Shown: positions 1-8,668, numbered from the stretch's first letter. The stretch is DNA of 46,566 bases from Falsihalocynthiibacter arcticus (GCF_000812665.2 NZ_CP014328.1:1-46566); one strand, 5' to 3'. Translations and numbers: made by a program. Notes: generated by a model from the letters alone, not told the origin.

Positions 1-972
1 CAAGATTGGTCAACTGGTGGTGGAGCGGGATTTTTTGAAACGCGCCTGGGATCGTTGAGCAAGGATCGCAGGCGGATGTGCATTGAGAGAGATCGCCCGA
101 AGATCAGTTTGCGGCGGCAATGCCAGATGTTGTCGCTGCCGCGCTCGATTCTGTATTATCAACCGAAAGGTGAAAGTGCCGAAAATCTGCGCTTCATGAA
201 ATTGATCGACAAGCAGTTCTTGGAAACACCATGGTACGGATCACGTCAGATGGCGCGTTACATGCAGCGGCAGGGCCATGAATGTGGCCGCCATCGTGTA
301 CGTCGATTGATGCGGCTCATGCGTTTGGTGCCAATCTACCAGACGCCAAACACCAGCAAGAAACATCCACAGCATAAGATTTACCCATATCTTCTGAGGA
401 AATTGACAATTGATCGGTCAAATCAAGTCTGGTGTGTCGACATTACTTACATCCCTATGCACCGTGGGTTTCTGTATCTGGTGGCGATTATGGACTGGCA
501 CAGTCGCAAGGTTTTGAGCTGGCGTTTATCGAACAGTATGGAAGCGGATTTTTGCGTCGAAGCCCTGAACGAGGCCATCGCCAAATACGGTAAGCCCAAG
601 ATCATGAATAGCGATCAAGGCAGCCAGTTCACCGGCTTTGAATGGACACAGGCGCTGAAAGATGCCGACGTGGAAATATCCATGGATGGTAAGGGCCGCT
701 GGGTCGACAACCGCATGATCGAGCGGCTCTGGCGGTCCCTGAAATATGAATGCATTTACCTGAACGCATTTGAAAACGGTTCAGAAACACGCGCCGGGAT
801 TGGAAAGTGGATGGCGTACTACAACGCAGAACGCCCACATTCCACGCACGGAATCTTGACCCCAGATGAAGCCTATGACAGAAAAACAGAACCAATGAGA
901 TCGGCAGCCTAAATGAAACCCTGATCCACCTTAAACTGGCTGCGAACTGGTCGAAAAAGCAGGACCACCTCT
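1..972 (+). mobile_element. IS3-family element, copy A (right part; left part at 46277-46566)
   Basis: This is the right-hand 972 bp of a 1,262-bp IS3-family element whose left 290 bp lie at the other end of the window. The right terminus ends in CCACCTCT, the inverse of the AGAGGTGG at 46277. The three bases outside each end are AAC (46274-46276 and 973-975), a 3-bp target duplication. The total length and the encoded proteins match the copy at 11950-13211. The element interrupts the 3' end of an IS30-family transposase gene. Confidence 0.95.
55..912 (+). CDS. IS3-family transposase OrfB (copy A)
   Basis: This 285-aa DDE (rve-type) integrase-fold transposase cuts and joins the element ends. 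The catalytic residues lie in WCVDITYIP (first Asp), NSDQGSQF (second Asp) and MIERLWRSLKYE (Glu). It begins with a TTG that overlaps the orfA stop and is in the -1 frame relative to orfA. This is the usual IS3 layout, in which programmed -1 frameshifting makes the OrfAB fusion. The protein is identical to the one encoded at 12294-13151. Its partner orfA crosses the window boundary (46343-46566 plus 1-58). Confidence 0.93.
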   Translation: MSKDRRRMCIERDRPKISLRRQCQMLSLPRSILYYQPKGESAENLRFMKLIDKQFLETPWYGSRQMARYMQRQGHECGRHRVRRLMRLMRLVPIYQTPNTSKKHPQHKIYPYLLRKLTIDRSNQVWCVDITYIPMHRGFLYLVAIMDWHSRKVLSWRLSNSMEADFCVEALNEAIAKYGKPKIMNSDQGSQFTGFEWTQALKDADVEISMDGKGRWVDNRMIERLWRSLKYECIYLNAFENGSETRAGIGKWMAYYNAERPHSTHGILTPDEAYDRKTEPMRSAA

Positions 973-975
973 AAC

Positions 976-1018
976 CCCAGCTGAGAAGTTCGCCCAGTGT
1001 GTTGCGTCGATCAGTTGA
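976..1018 (+). pseudogene. C-terminal tail of interrupted IS30-family transposase
   Basis: These 43 bases are the displaced 3' end of the IS30-family gene that starts at 45150. Removing the IS3 element and one AAC duplicate restores an open frame reading QYQTPAEKFAQCVASIS followed by TGA at 1016-1018. That is a typical end for an IS30 transposase (RPRKTL...TPAE). The stretch 999-1018 is also the right inverted repeat of the IS30 element, matching 45107-45126, with GACGCAACAC as the conserved core. Confidence 0.85.
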
Positions 1019-1195
1019 GCCCGCCGCGGAAAACGGACCTTCGCTGCAAAATACACTAAGGTCAGCATTGCGGACGAAGCTGACCTTGCCAGCTTCCAAT
1101 TCAATGTCCGCTTTTGCACCCGCCGCCGATCCGGTGAGCTAAATTATGCTAAGTTAACTTTTTGATGACGCGCAACAACTTCTTATTAGGAAGGA
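1019..1195. other. Intergenic, no gene seen
   Basis: I see no convincing coding sequence or RNA here. This is the sequence next to the IS30 right end, up to the stop of the minus-strand exported-protein gene. Confidence 0.4.
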
Positions 1196-1501
1196 TCAAG
1201 GCGTTTTTATTCCGCCGTACATCCAATCACAAAACGCTTTTTGATTCTCTTGGTGAATCTCACACTCATAAGCATTTCCACCTTCTGCGAAGCACCTCTC
1301 TCTAAGTTCCCATGCTGTCCTCAAGCATTTTTCCCAGCCTGTCGGACCGTCACCCCCTAAAAGTTTCATTAACCCGAATACAGATTCAGCTCTTAGCTCT
1401 TGTGTTTGCTTCTGGTATTCTTGGAAATTTGGCAATTTCGAAGAGTCCGCGTAGACGTTTGATCCCATAAAGAGGGTTGCCAAAAATATGAATATTTTCA
1501 T
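1196..1501 (-). CDS. Small exported cysteine-containing protein, unknown function
   Basis: This 101-aa protein begins with a clear Sec signal peptide (charged MK, a hydrophobic core, and a likely cut after VYA). The mature part has four cysteines (in EKCLR, ERCF, YECEI and AFCDW), consistent with two periplasmic disulfides. A good ribosome-binding site (AAGGA, about 7 bp before ATG) supports the start. I do not recognise the family; the role is unknown. It stands alone on the minus strand, next to the mobile-element cluster. Confidence 0.6.
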   Translation of the reverse strand: MKIFIFLATLFMGSNVYADSSKLPNFQEYQKQTQELRAESVFGLMKLLGGDGPTGWEKCLRTAWELRERCFAEGGNAYECEIHQENQKAFCDWMYGGIKTP

Positions 1502-1883
1502 GATTTTTCCTTATAATATAAAAATATCTCGAAATCAGATTAACAACATCAGTGAACAATATTTCAAAAAACATTGGAAGCCGTTTGTTTGATCTCTCAC
1601 CCGCGCTCCCTTCAAACGTGTATCACATCAGGCCCGTAACATGATGTTCAAATCTGGTTCTTGTACGAGCACCGTTCAGTCTTCAGTTGAGAAAAGTGTT
1701 TGGTATGAGGTGAATTTTCCCCAAAGTGTAACAAGTAAACGACCGTTAACTTAATACGCTCTACTACCCACAGCCGACCTTCGTGCAGCTTGCAGCATCA
1801 GTCAAGAATGGGCTCTTTGCCGACTTTCGCTGCGCAACCTACCAACGACCGCTTTCGGAAAAACCACCCTCGCCCGTTGTCTC
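1502..1883. other. Intergenic region upstream of recombinase, no gene seen
   Basis: About 380 bp with no supported gene. It contains the promoter side of the minus-strand exported protein; the RC near 1502-1530 is AT-rich with TATTATAAGG just upstream of the start. It leads into the recombinase site described next. Confidence 0.4.
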
Positions 1884-1990
1884 CCAAAAACGCTCGTTTT
1901 TGGCACCCCCTGCTCTACACACGGAAAATCAACCAGTTAGCCGTTCCAAAAACCTATGACAAAACACTTTGAGTTTTGGAGGGTTTTTGG
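1884..1990. repeat. Putative res/recombination site of the adjacent serine recombinase
   Basis: The half-site CCAAAAAC(C/G) recurs in inverted pairs. A near-continuous palindrome lies at 1884-1903 (CCAAAAACG-CT-CGTTTTTGG). A second pair has arms at 1946-1954 and 1982-1990 (CCAAAAACC and GGTTTTTGG). Inside it is a nested pair, CAAAAC at 1960-1965 and GTTTTG at 1973-1978. The cluster ends 12 bp before the recombinase start, where resolvases typically bind to recombine and to repress themselves. The function is inferred from position and symmetry. Confidence 0.55.
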
Positions 1991-2001
1991 CATCATGGGG
2001 C

Positions 2002-2556
2002 ATGATTATAGGATATGCTCGCGTTTCGACCGCAGAACAGAACCTGCACGCCCAGATTGATTCCTTGAATGTAGTGGGCGCGGGGCGGATATTTTCGGAG
2101 ACTGTAAGCGGTGCGAAGGCCAAGCGGCCAGAGCTTGAAAAGTTGCTAGACCAGCTTCGTGACGGCGACATCGTTATCGTGACCAAGTATGATCGTCTTG
2201 CTCGTTCCTTGCGCGATCTTCTCGACATTGTGGAGGCCATCAAAGAGCGTGGCGCGGGTTTCCGTTCCTTGGCGGAGGACATTGACACCACCACGCACGC
2301 AGGAGAGCTTATTTTCCACGTCTTTGCATCCATCGCCCATTTTGAGCGCCGCAGGATAGCAGAGCGTACCCGCGAAGGTTTGGCCGCAGCCCGCAAGCGT
2401 GGCCGCATCGGTGGTCGTCCCCCTGCCCTATCGCCTGATCAAAAAGCTGAGGTGATCCGTATGCGCGACGAAGAACGCCGCCCACTTCGAGAGATTGCCA
2501 GCTTGTTCAAGGTTAGCATACAGACAGTGCGAAGGATTGAGGGTTTGAGTAAATGA
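2002..2556 (+). CDS. Serine recombinase (resolvase/invertase family)
   Basis: This 184-aa small serine recombinase has the N-terminal catalytic signature IGYARVSTAEQ, with Ser9 as the predicted nucleophile. Further family motifs are the KYDRLARS segment, the IAHFERRRIAERT helix and a C-terminal Hin-type helix-turn-helix (REIASLFKVSIQTVRRI). It most likely resolves multimers or cointegrates. I chose ATG at 2002 rather than the upstream 1969 ATG because the family begins two to four residues before GYARVS. It overlaps the next gene by ATGA, so the two are probably co-translated. Confidence 0.9.
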   Translation: MIIGYARVSTAEQNLHAQIDSLNVVGAGRIFSETVSGAKAKRPELEKLLDQLRDGDIVIVTKYDRLARSLRDLLDIVEAIKERGAGFRSLAEDIDTTTHAGELIFHVFASIAHFERRRIAERTREGLAAARKRGRIGGRPPALSPDQKAEVIRMRDEERRPLREIASLFKVSIQTVRRIEGLSK

Positions 2557-3317
2557 GTGGATTTGACGACATACCAGACGATGTCACTGAACGTGTGGAA
2601 ATGGCGGAAGGCATTTTGACTTCACGCGCAACAGGTGGCGCAGGCGACAACGGCGTTTATGCCTTCTTGCGTCGTGAGTTGATGGCTGACCCCGTTATTC
2701 GCGATCTGCTGCCCAAGTTTGTGCGGACATACCGAAGCCTTGATGCATTCTGGCCGTTCATAAAGAACGAAGCCCCATCCTATGCGGAGCGCCGTGAGAT
2801 TATCGGCAGAGCTTTCACGCCGTTGATGGATCATTTGGAAGGACGTAACAGCTCACCCGCTGATAAACCGTCCTCTGACATACTGGAGGTCTTCGATGCA
2901 GATGGTGTTCATGCTGTTTGGGCAAAAGCGCTTGAGCGGCGTAACTCTGATCCAGAGGGCGCTATCACGGTTGCGCGTACCCTGCTTGAGACTGTGACAA
3001 AGCGCATCCTTGATGAGCTGGGAGAAACTTACTCTGACAAATCCGATCTTCCAAAACTGTATGCATCCGCTGCAAAGGCTTTGAACCTTGCGCCCAGCCA
3101 ACACACGGAAGAGCCGATCAAAGCTATTTTAGGTGGTGCTATGAATCTTGTGAGTGGAATAGGCACTTTGAGAAACCGCTTATCGGACTCCCATGGACGC
3201 GGTGGCAGACTACCCGTAAAGCCTTCGCCGCGCCACGCGAGCCTTGCCGTCAACACGGCCGGCGCAGTTGCTACGTTCCTTGTTGAAACGTTCTTGGAGA
3301 GACAGAAGGCTGAATGA
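2553..3317 (+). CDS. Abortive-infection C-terminal (Abi_C) domain protein
   Basis: This 254-aa protein has a C-terminal half (about residues 130-250) matching the Abi_C family as I know it. The segments are ARTLLETVTKRILDE, LPKLYASAAKALNLAP, GIGTLRNRLSDSHG and RHASLAVNTAGAVATFLVET. The conserved RN and DxHG residues are present. Members often occur in phage-defence settings; the mechanism is not established. The N-terminal 120 residues are helical and unrecognised. The start overlaps the recombinase stop (ATGA), so the pair forms one transcription unit. Confidence 0.75.
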   Translation: MSGFDDIPDDVTERVEMAEGILTSRATGGAGDNGVYAFLRRELMADPVIRDLLPKFVRTYRSLDAFWPFIKNEAPSYAERREIIGRAFTPLMDHLEGRNSSPADKPSSDILEVFDADGVHAVWAKALERRNSDPEGAITVARTLLETVTKRILDELGETYSDKSDLPKLYASAAKALNLAPSQHTEEPIKAILGGAMNLVSGIGTLRNRLSDSHGRGGRLPVKPSPRHASLAVNTAGAVATFLVETFLERQKAE

Positions 3318-3410
3318 TTTCTGTTTTAACACCCCTTAGACGATGTTCGCGCTTTATTATAGATGGGGGCTTCAGTCTGGTGTTTTACCAGATTACCCCA
3401 CTTTCTACTT

Positions 3411-3440
3411 ACTGTAGTATTACCATAGTATTACTACAGT
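3411..3440. repeat. 30-bp inverted repeat downstream of abi gene
   Basis: Arms ACTGTAGTA (3411-3419) and TACTACAGT (3432-3440) are perfect 9-bp complements. Within the same stretch the octamer AGTATTAC occurs twice in direct orientation. No T-run follows, so a simple terminator is unlikely. It could be a protein-binding site. Confidence 0.55.
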
Positions 3441-3490
3441 GCATAACCGCCTCGCCTGTGTCCGAAAATTGGAGTGATGGGCCAGCGTGT

Positions 3491-3516
3491 TCAACCTGAA
3501 AGGCGCGTTACATAAC
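3491..3516. repeat. Dispersed repeat, copy 1 (copy 2 at 8251-8275)
   Basis: The stretch from TCAACCTGA through GGCGCGTTACATAAC recurs at 8251-8275 with one substitution and one gap. Both copies are followed after 50-65 bp by GTTTCAGCG. The copies are in the same orientation, about 4.76 kb apart, and flank the monooxygenase to beta-lactamase block. Confidence 0.6.
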
Positions 3517-3713
3517 AGGTTTTAGGCGCTTTAGTTCAATGGGGGTTTCAGCGACATCTTGCCATACCCCTTCTGAGTAACGGGGCGATTTACAGTTACG
3601 GATCAGCCACTGGCTCCACGGTTTGTTACACGGACTATGTGAGCCTCCGGTTTCTCAAGCTTTGCGTCCACGGCACTAATTGCAACGATATTGCGGTGCT
3701 TGGGCCAATCTAT

Positions 3714-4898
3714 TTACATTGGAGGCAGCCCACGCATCGGGTTGATCATGGTTCCCTTTACTAGGCTGCTTAAAACTTTGGGCGCTGGTGGTATTCTACT
3801 GAGAGGGCCCAAAACGTAATCTCGCAGAATTGGTAAAGCACGATTGTTGGATTGATACATTGGAGTGAAGGCCCAACTCATCGCTTGATATGCATTCGTG
3901 TGTCGCCTGCGGGCTTTGGTGTATTTTGATAACGCTTGATCCAGCGGGAACGCCTTCAGACATTTCATCAAGGCGGCGGCATCCAATAACGCCATATTGG
4001 CACCCTGCCCCAATTGCGGACTCGCACGATGCGCGGCATCGCCTATGTGGAGAATGCGGTCGCCAAACGGTTTTCGCAGGCTGCCGTGGGAATAAACCGC
4101 AGGCGTCATTTGGCTGTGATCGGTAATTTGAGCCGTAAAGGGCGCCAACTCCGGCCAAAGGTTGGTGGCTTCTGCGCGCCATTCTTCGATTGGACTATTT
4201 TGCCATTGCTCAATTTTGGTACGGGGAACTGACCAAAACAACGCAGCTTTTCTCCTGTTCTCACCGGGCATCGTTCCAATCGGCAAAACCCCAATCATAT
4301 TGGATGCACGACGATAGCGTTGTTGCAGGCAATCGTATTGCAAGACGCAATCATCTGGCCAGTCTACGGTCGCCCAAATTGCGCCATAGTGCAACGATTT
4401 CGAGATTAGCGGACTGACAGGAGAGCCAACGCCCATTGTGTCGATCACGAGATCAAATGGCCCGACAGATGTACCATTTTCAAAGGTCAAAAATCGACCT
4501 TGGTCGTTAACATCTGTGGAAACCACGCGATGTTTCCCCGTGACTTTGATCCCCTCGGCTTCTGCAACTTCCATCAAAGCGCCAAACAAACTGGCACGAT
4601 GAATACCCAAGCCGAAATTCTCACCACCTTTTTCGCCGTAGGAAACATCTAAAACCAGACGGCCGCTTTTGGCCTCATGTCCGAGCATGCGAAACCCTTT
4701 GGCTCCTTTAGCTAAAGCGGCCTTTGCGGCACCCAATTGCTCTAAAACACGCAACCCAACCGGCTGGATAACCAGTCCGGACCCCACCGGTTTAGGCACT
4801 TCAAATTGATCGAACAGCGCCACATTAAATCCCAGTCTTTGGGCAAAAATCGCGGCGGAAATTCCACCAATTCCACAGCCACAAATCGCAATATTCAT
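3714..4898 (-). CDS. FAD-dependent aromatic-ring-type monooxygenase
   Basis: This 394-aa flavoprotein monooxygenase belongs to the PHBH/UbiH/salicylate hydroxylase group, which uses NAD(P)H and O2 to hydroxylate a small substrate. The N-terminal Rossmann motif is GCGIGG (residues 7-12). The middle DG-type motif is variant (DLVIDTMGVGS). The FAD ribityl motif is clear in the C-terminal half (GDRILHIGDAAHRASPQLGQ), followed by GANMALLDA. The length is normal for the family. The substrate cannot be read from sequence. It is a single minus-strand gene with no pathway partners nearby, so a detoxification or antibiotic-modifying role is only a guess. Confidence 0.85.
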   Translation of the reverse strand: MNIAICGCGIGGISAAIFAQRLGFNVALFDQFEVPKPVGSGLVIQPVGLRVLEQLGAAKAALAKGAKGFRMLGHEAKSGRLVLDVSYGEKGGENFGLGIHRASLFGALMEVAEAEGIKVTGKHRVVSTDVNDQGRFLTFENGTSVGPFDLVIDTMGVGSPVSPLISKSLHYGAIWATVDWPDDCVLQYDCLQQRYRRASNMIGVLPIGTMPGENRRKAALFWSVPRTKIEQWQNSPIEEWRAEATNLWPELAPFTAQITDHSQMTPAVYSHGSLRKPFGDRILHIGDAAHRASPQLGQGANMALLDAAALMKCLKAFPLDQALSKYTKARRRHTNAYQAMSWAFTPMYQSNNRALPILRDYVLGPLSRIPPAPKVLSSLVKGTMINPMRGLPPM

Positions 4899-6091
4899 CT
4901 AATAACCTTAACTATTTTTCGCCAAACATAGCTGGGTCAAATACTTAGGCAAGGATCAAAATGTCTCATTGGCAGCCTTGAGGCACTAGACGTCTTAGGG
5001 TTTGAATGACCGTTTTCTATAACCCCGCTGCGGCATAACGAGATTATGTCGAACGGCAGGTTAGCGGTATGAGTTCACGGCATAGGCTTTGTGGCGCCGT
5101 ATGAAGAGTGCAAAATGGGTTTAGGAACTTTCAAATTGGACCACTCAAATGGGGCTGCTGGCTTGCCCTGCATGCGAGCATTATGTGCCGTTACACCACG
5201 ATAATGCGCCACTCGCTTGACTACTTTGGCTCCTTCGGTTTTTCTGGGGGTATCAATTGGCACGCGCACCCTGTTGTAGAAGCATTTGCGAATTTTTTGT
5301 ATGATGCCAAAGTTGCGCTTGGAATTGCTATTGCGCCTCTTTCTTTGCACGTCGAACCGCTTCTCAAAGGGGCTCACGATGATAATCTAAACATCGAGGC
5401 CATCCACTAAAGATGGATGCAGGGCAAATGACCCATCGAAAAGGTCTCTAGAATTGAGCTGCAAGTGACAAACTGGGTTACTTTCTCATCACCTTTTACC
5501 TACCGGTGTGCGCAGCGGCGCACAGGTTGGAGTGGTCGGGATTGTATTCGTTGGCGTCGATCCCGTTGTTACATCTAGAGCATTCGCAAGCCACGCTCTC
5601 GCCTCATGAAAAGCAAACGCTAACCACCCAACTTGAGGTCACATTAACAGGTGCAACTGACAACTTAAATTGCGTGAGGTCCTATTCACAAAGACGCGGT
5701 AGGCCATCAGAAAACCAGCAGCGTCATTATGAAATTTTGTTTAGCAAAGGTTTTAACCATTCTGAAAAGGCCTTAACAGTCGGACTTGAGCTCGGCTTTT
5801 CGGGGGAGACGATGGCGACCGGCATCGACTTTGCCCGCTGCTCGGGCATCACTTCAACAAGGGTTCGGCATCAAACCCCTGATAGGTCGCGTTTTAGGCC
5901 TAACACAGTTGATACTGCGACATTTACAGAAGAAAGTAAGGTAGTGCCTTATTAGCAAAGCATTTCGATTTATGGGCCGAATTTCAATTGCAGGGGGCCA
6001 GAAAGCACGCATACACAAAGTTGCAGGCACCTGACCAATCGAATAGTGGTCAAATGGGTGCGCACATATGACTAACGCATGGAATTAAAAT
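4899..6091. other. Low-coding region, one possible gene remnant
   Basis: About 1.2 kb between the monooxygenase start and the exported protein at 6092. Open frames on both strands around 5075-5410 lack recognisable motifs or good ribosome-binding sites, and I do not call them. A near-palindrome lies at 5031-5051 (CGGCATAA, 5 bp, TTATGTCG). A possible regulator remnant is listed separately. Confidence 0.45.
5690..5905 (+). pseudogene. Possible decayed AraC-type DNA-binding domain
   Basis: The translation here contains LELGFSGETMATG followed by SGITSTRVRHQ. This loosely matches the second helix-turn-helix of AraC-family regulators (ALxxGFSSxSHFxRxFKxxxGITPxxYR). The conserved F and P residues and the first helix-turn-helix are missing, and no plausible start or upstream domain is present. 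It would be a remnant; chance similarity is possible. Confidence 0.25.
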
Positions 6092-6790
6092 ATGAGTCTA
6101 CGGAAAATCTCATTCTCCTTTTCGACGGCAATTGTTTTTTTCGCCGCACTTTCATTCGATGCCGTTGCTCAAGAGGCTTCCAAATCAAGTTTCATGCAAA
6201 TGAATACAAGGCTCTTTGATTTGGGGGTGGATCCTGAGAGTCTCCGACGGGACCCGCATTTCATCCCGCTCAACCGTGCTGATTGGTTAGATGACATCAT
6301 TGACAACGACCCAGTCTTGCACGGTACGGTCGTGCATATCCGCGTGAAGTCTCAGCCTATTACTAAACTTTGGGCGCAGTCCGGTCCTGGGTCGGTTTTC
6401 AACTATTCAGCTATTACGCCCGAAGAGTTCACATTTGATGGATATGAAGCCAGAAGTACTTCGCCAACAAGTTATGTCCAGCTATTCTATCTTCCATCTG
6501 AAGATAGCCCATCATTTTCAGCATTATGTGCCATAGATCGGGAAACAGGTTCTGCTTTCAGGTATTGCGGAGTTTTCGCAAATTACCCGCCAGATCCGAA
6601 TATTTTTATCTTGGCACGCGTTTATAATCCGGGACGGTATGAAGACTTGCCATCCAGTTTCAGAGCAATTGCGGATCGAATTCGCAAAATTGCTTACTGT
6701 TTGGATGTGACCGACAGTGTACTGCAAGAGGTGCCACCATTTAAATCTCTGGAGGCGCTGCAAGGATGTTCTCCGGACATTACGTCTTGA
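6092..6790 (+). CDS. Exported protein of unknown function
   Basis: This 232-aa protein has a signal peptide (MSLRK, a hydrophobic core to about residue 24, cut after AVA). The mature domain of about 205 residues has cysteines in SALCAID, FRYCGVF, IAYCLDV and LQGCSPD that could pair in the periplasm. I recognise no family. The gene stands alone on the plus strand, convergent with the minus-strand pair that follows. Confidence 0.6.
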   Translation: MSLRKISFSFSTAIVFFAALSFDAVAQEASKSSFMQMNTRLFDLGVDPESLRRDPHFIPLNRADWLDDIIDNDPVLHGTVVHIRVKSQPITKLWAQSGPGSVFNYSAITPEEFTFDGYEARSTSPTSYVQLFYLPSEDSPSFSALCAIDRETGSAFRYCGVFANYPPDPNIFILARVYNPGRYEDLPSSFRAIADRIRKIAYCLDVTDSVLQEVPPFKSLEALQGCSPDITS

Positions 6791-6880
6791 AATTTAACCT
6801 GTGCAATGGCAGCTTTAGGGAAACGTTCAACAAACGGTCGTTTTTTGGAGTGGCTGTAAATGCCTTCTTTCTGACCAATC

Positions 6881-7231
6881 CTACTGGGCTTCTTCTCGGC
6901 ATGTGAAGGGAACAAATGTGCTTGCCATGCCCTCATTCATTGTCATCACTGTTAGCATATTTGCCATATCGAGTTCTTCATCACTGCGAGGGCAGACTAC
7001 GGTCCGTTCAGTGCACCCGGTTGCCATGAAACTATCGTTTTGCGCGATAAATTCGGCACTTACGCCTTCAGGACCGATACTGTCATATGCCCAATTCCAA
7101 GCGCTTTGATAAAGTACACATTTCTGCTCGGTCCATGTCAGGCCCTCCAAATTCACTTCATCGGCCCAAGCAATGTTTGAACTGAGATTCAGGAAAACGG
7201 AGGCCACAATTATTTGGGGATACACGTTCAT
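6881..7231 (-). CDS. Small exported protein translationally coupled to the beta-lactamase gene
   Basis: This 116-aa protein has a signal peptide (MNVYPQIIVASVFLNLSS, cut after WA). The four mature cysteines are QKCVLY, ATGCTE, TVVCPR and FTCREE. The ATG overlaps the stop of the upstream beta-lactamase gene (cat at 7229-7231, beta-lactamase stop at 7228-7230), so the two are probably co-translated and function in the same compartment. No family is recognised. Confidence 0.6.
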   Translation of the reverse strand: MNVYPQIIVASVFLNLSSNIAWADEVNLEGLTWTEQKCVLYQSAWNWAYDSIGPEGVSAEFIAQNDSFMATGCTERTVVCPRSDEELDMANMLTVMTMNEGMASTFVPFTCREEAQ

Positions 7232-8046
7232 TTCAAGGCCTCTGCTACGAGATCATCGAAACCACCAATAAACGTGGCGCGTGCACGCAATCCCGGCGAT
7301 TCCGCGTGGCGCTGTTCGTCTTGTATCAGATGCGCAAAAACGAGTTTTGTTTCACCGCGACGCGCCCAACCGACGAACCAGCCCCAGCCTTGTGAATAGT
7401 CAAAGCGGCCAGTATCCCCACGGGGATAAGCCGTGCCTGTTTTTCCCCAAACACGCCAGCTGCCAGCGGTGTCTGTGAATTCTATGATTTCCAAGGTTCG
7501 ATCAACGGCTTCCTTCGAAACAGGTAGTTCATAGCGTAGCATCCGTGATAGAAAATTGATCTGCTCACGAGGTGAGATTTGAAGGGATGAGGTCATCCAC
7601 GCCCGTTCAAGGCCGTTGGTTTGCGCGAAATCGCCGCTAAAGTCGGCGTTCCCATAGCCAAAGGACGATGCATATTCCGTTAGTCTCGGTATACCCAATA
7701 TCGGGGTGATCTGACGCGAGAACCAAACGACAGAGTATTTCATCCATCTCTGTGGATCAGTAGTTTGACGCCAGTTGTCACCGCCCCAGTCTGGATAGCC
7801 TTCACGGAATTGGAGGCGAGGGGTATATGCGTCCTGCAATACACCCGCATCAAACCCCATGAGTGCAAGTGAGATTTTGAATGTAGACGCTGGTGTTACA
7901 CGACTGTCGCAGTCGCCATTGCGTAGCAACACTTCAACGGCCAGTTCGTCCATCACAATGGTGCAAACTTCTTTGGCCTCGGCATGAGACGTGATGACTA
8001 GACTGGCCAAAAAGGCCAAAACAAAAATAAGTCGTCTCACGGCCAC
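7228..8046 (-). CDS. Class D (OXA-type) beta-lactamase
   Basis: This 272-aa periplasmic serine beta-lactamase hydrolyses penicillins and sometimes other beta-lactams. All class D motifs are present: S54-T-F-K57 (acylated Ser and its Lys, normally carboxylated), S105-V-V107, Y131-G-N133 and K202-T-G204, plus a Trp-rich stretch WGWFVGW after KTG. A signal peptide ends near HAEA (residue 24). The length is normal. It leads a two-gene unit with the exported protein at 6881-7231. The sequence is not one I can name as a clinical OXA allele, so it is probably an environmental lineage. Confidence 0.93.
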   Translation of the reverse strand: MAVRRLIFVLAFLASLVITSHAEAKEVCTIVMDELAVEVLLRNGDCDSRVTPASTFKISLALMGFDAGVLQDAYTPRLQFREGYPDWGGDNWRQTTDPQRWMKYSVVWFSRQITPILGIPRLTEYASSFGYGNADFSGDFAQTNGLERAWMTSSLQISPREQINFLSRMLRYELPVSKEAVDRTLEIIEFTDTAGSWRVWGKTGTAYPRGDTGRFDYSQGWGWFVGWARRGETKLVFAHLIQDEQRHAESPGLRARATFIGGFDDLVAEALK

Positions 8047-8250
8047 GTCTCCTTAATAAGAACTTGTGCCGGATCTTTCTCCGGTTTTTTTTAGGTAATC
8101 AAGAGTATAATGAGGGTCGACCTCATCCACACATCGGCCATCCCGTTTTCCGATTGCTGGTTAAGCATGAGAACAGCATTTTAGAGTCATTTTCTTCATT
8201 GAGATTTCCCCCATCTTGGCTAAAGCCCGGGCCTTTTTCCGTCTGGGCGA

Positions 8251-8275
8251 TCAACCTGAGGGCGCGTTACATAAC
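8251..8275. repeat. Dispersed repeat, copy 2 (copy 1 at 3491-3516)
   Basis: Related to 3491-3516 from TCAACCTGA through GCGCGTTACATAAC. In this copy the motif forms a short near-palindrome, GCGTTACATAACGC, and is followed within 12 bp by a strong hairpin. Confidence 0.6.
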
Positions 8276-8286
8276 GCCGCTTATAG

Positions 8287-8314
8287 GGCCGTTCCCGTTT
8301 TGTTACGGGCGGCC
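8287..8314. repeat. Stable hairpin
   Basis: The stem is GGCCG plus CCCGT (8287-8291, 8294-8298) pairing with ACGGG plus CGGCC (8305-8314). It has a TT bulge on one side and a 6-nt loop. No T-run follows on either strand, so it is not an obvious terminator. Confidence 0.5.
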
Positions 8315-8668
8315 GTTTCAGCGTAGGGTTGTGGCAGTAGGATACGCAATGTAACCTGCATAACGCGGCATAAAAATTCGACCAACCAGATGTGCCAAAC
8401 GCTCTCTTAGCTTAAGCGGCCATTGGCGCCCAAAAGACTGACGAAGCACATTTTATTTAAGCGCAAACGATGACTGTCGTTCGAATAGTTGATCTTTAAT
8501 TTCAAGCGCAGGCGCGAAGGCGGGATTCAATACGAAACGCGCCTCCGCTCCAAGACGTGTCACCCTAATAAGTATTTGCTTCAAGTCGACGAAGGTCGGT
8601 TGAGAGCCCAATGTGACAAAACCTCTCTGCTAGTCTAACCTCAAAGTAGATTTCATCAGGAGGATACA

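Larger units (their letters stand above)
3318..3713. other. Intergenic with an inverted repeat and a dispersed repeat
   Basis: No gene is supported in these 396 bp. The region holds the inverted repeat at 3411-3440 and one copy of a dispersed repeat (3491-3516), both described separately. Confidence 0.45.
8047..8668. other. Intergenic, 620 bp with repeats and a strong hairpin
   Basis: No gene is supported. The region separates the beta-lactamase (minus) from the glutathione transferase (plus), so it should hold both promoters. It carries dispersed-repeat copy 2 and the hairpin at 8287-8314. Confidence 0.45.

Noticed and set aside
5031-5051. dif-like or XerCD-type recombination site (CGGCATAA...TTATGTCG)
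   Set aside because: The spacer is 5 bp instead of about 6 and outer bases match poorly; no second copy marks a module.
5075-5410. Overlapping 100-codon frames on both strands
   Set aside because: No motif, signal peptide or good start on either; coding could not be supported.
8251-8400. Integron attC site next to the beta-lactamase
   Set aside because: No paired RYYYAAC/GTTRRRY core boxes at the right spacing, no integrase gene, and neighbouring genes face different ways.
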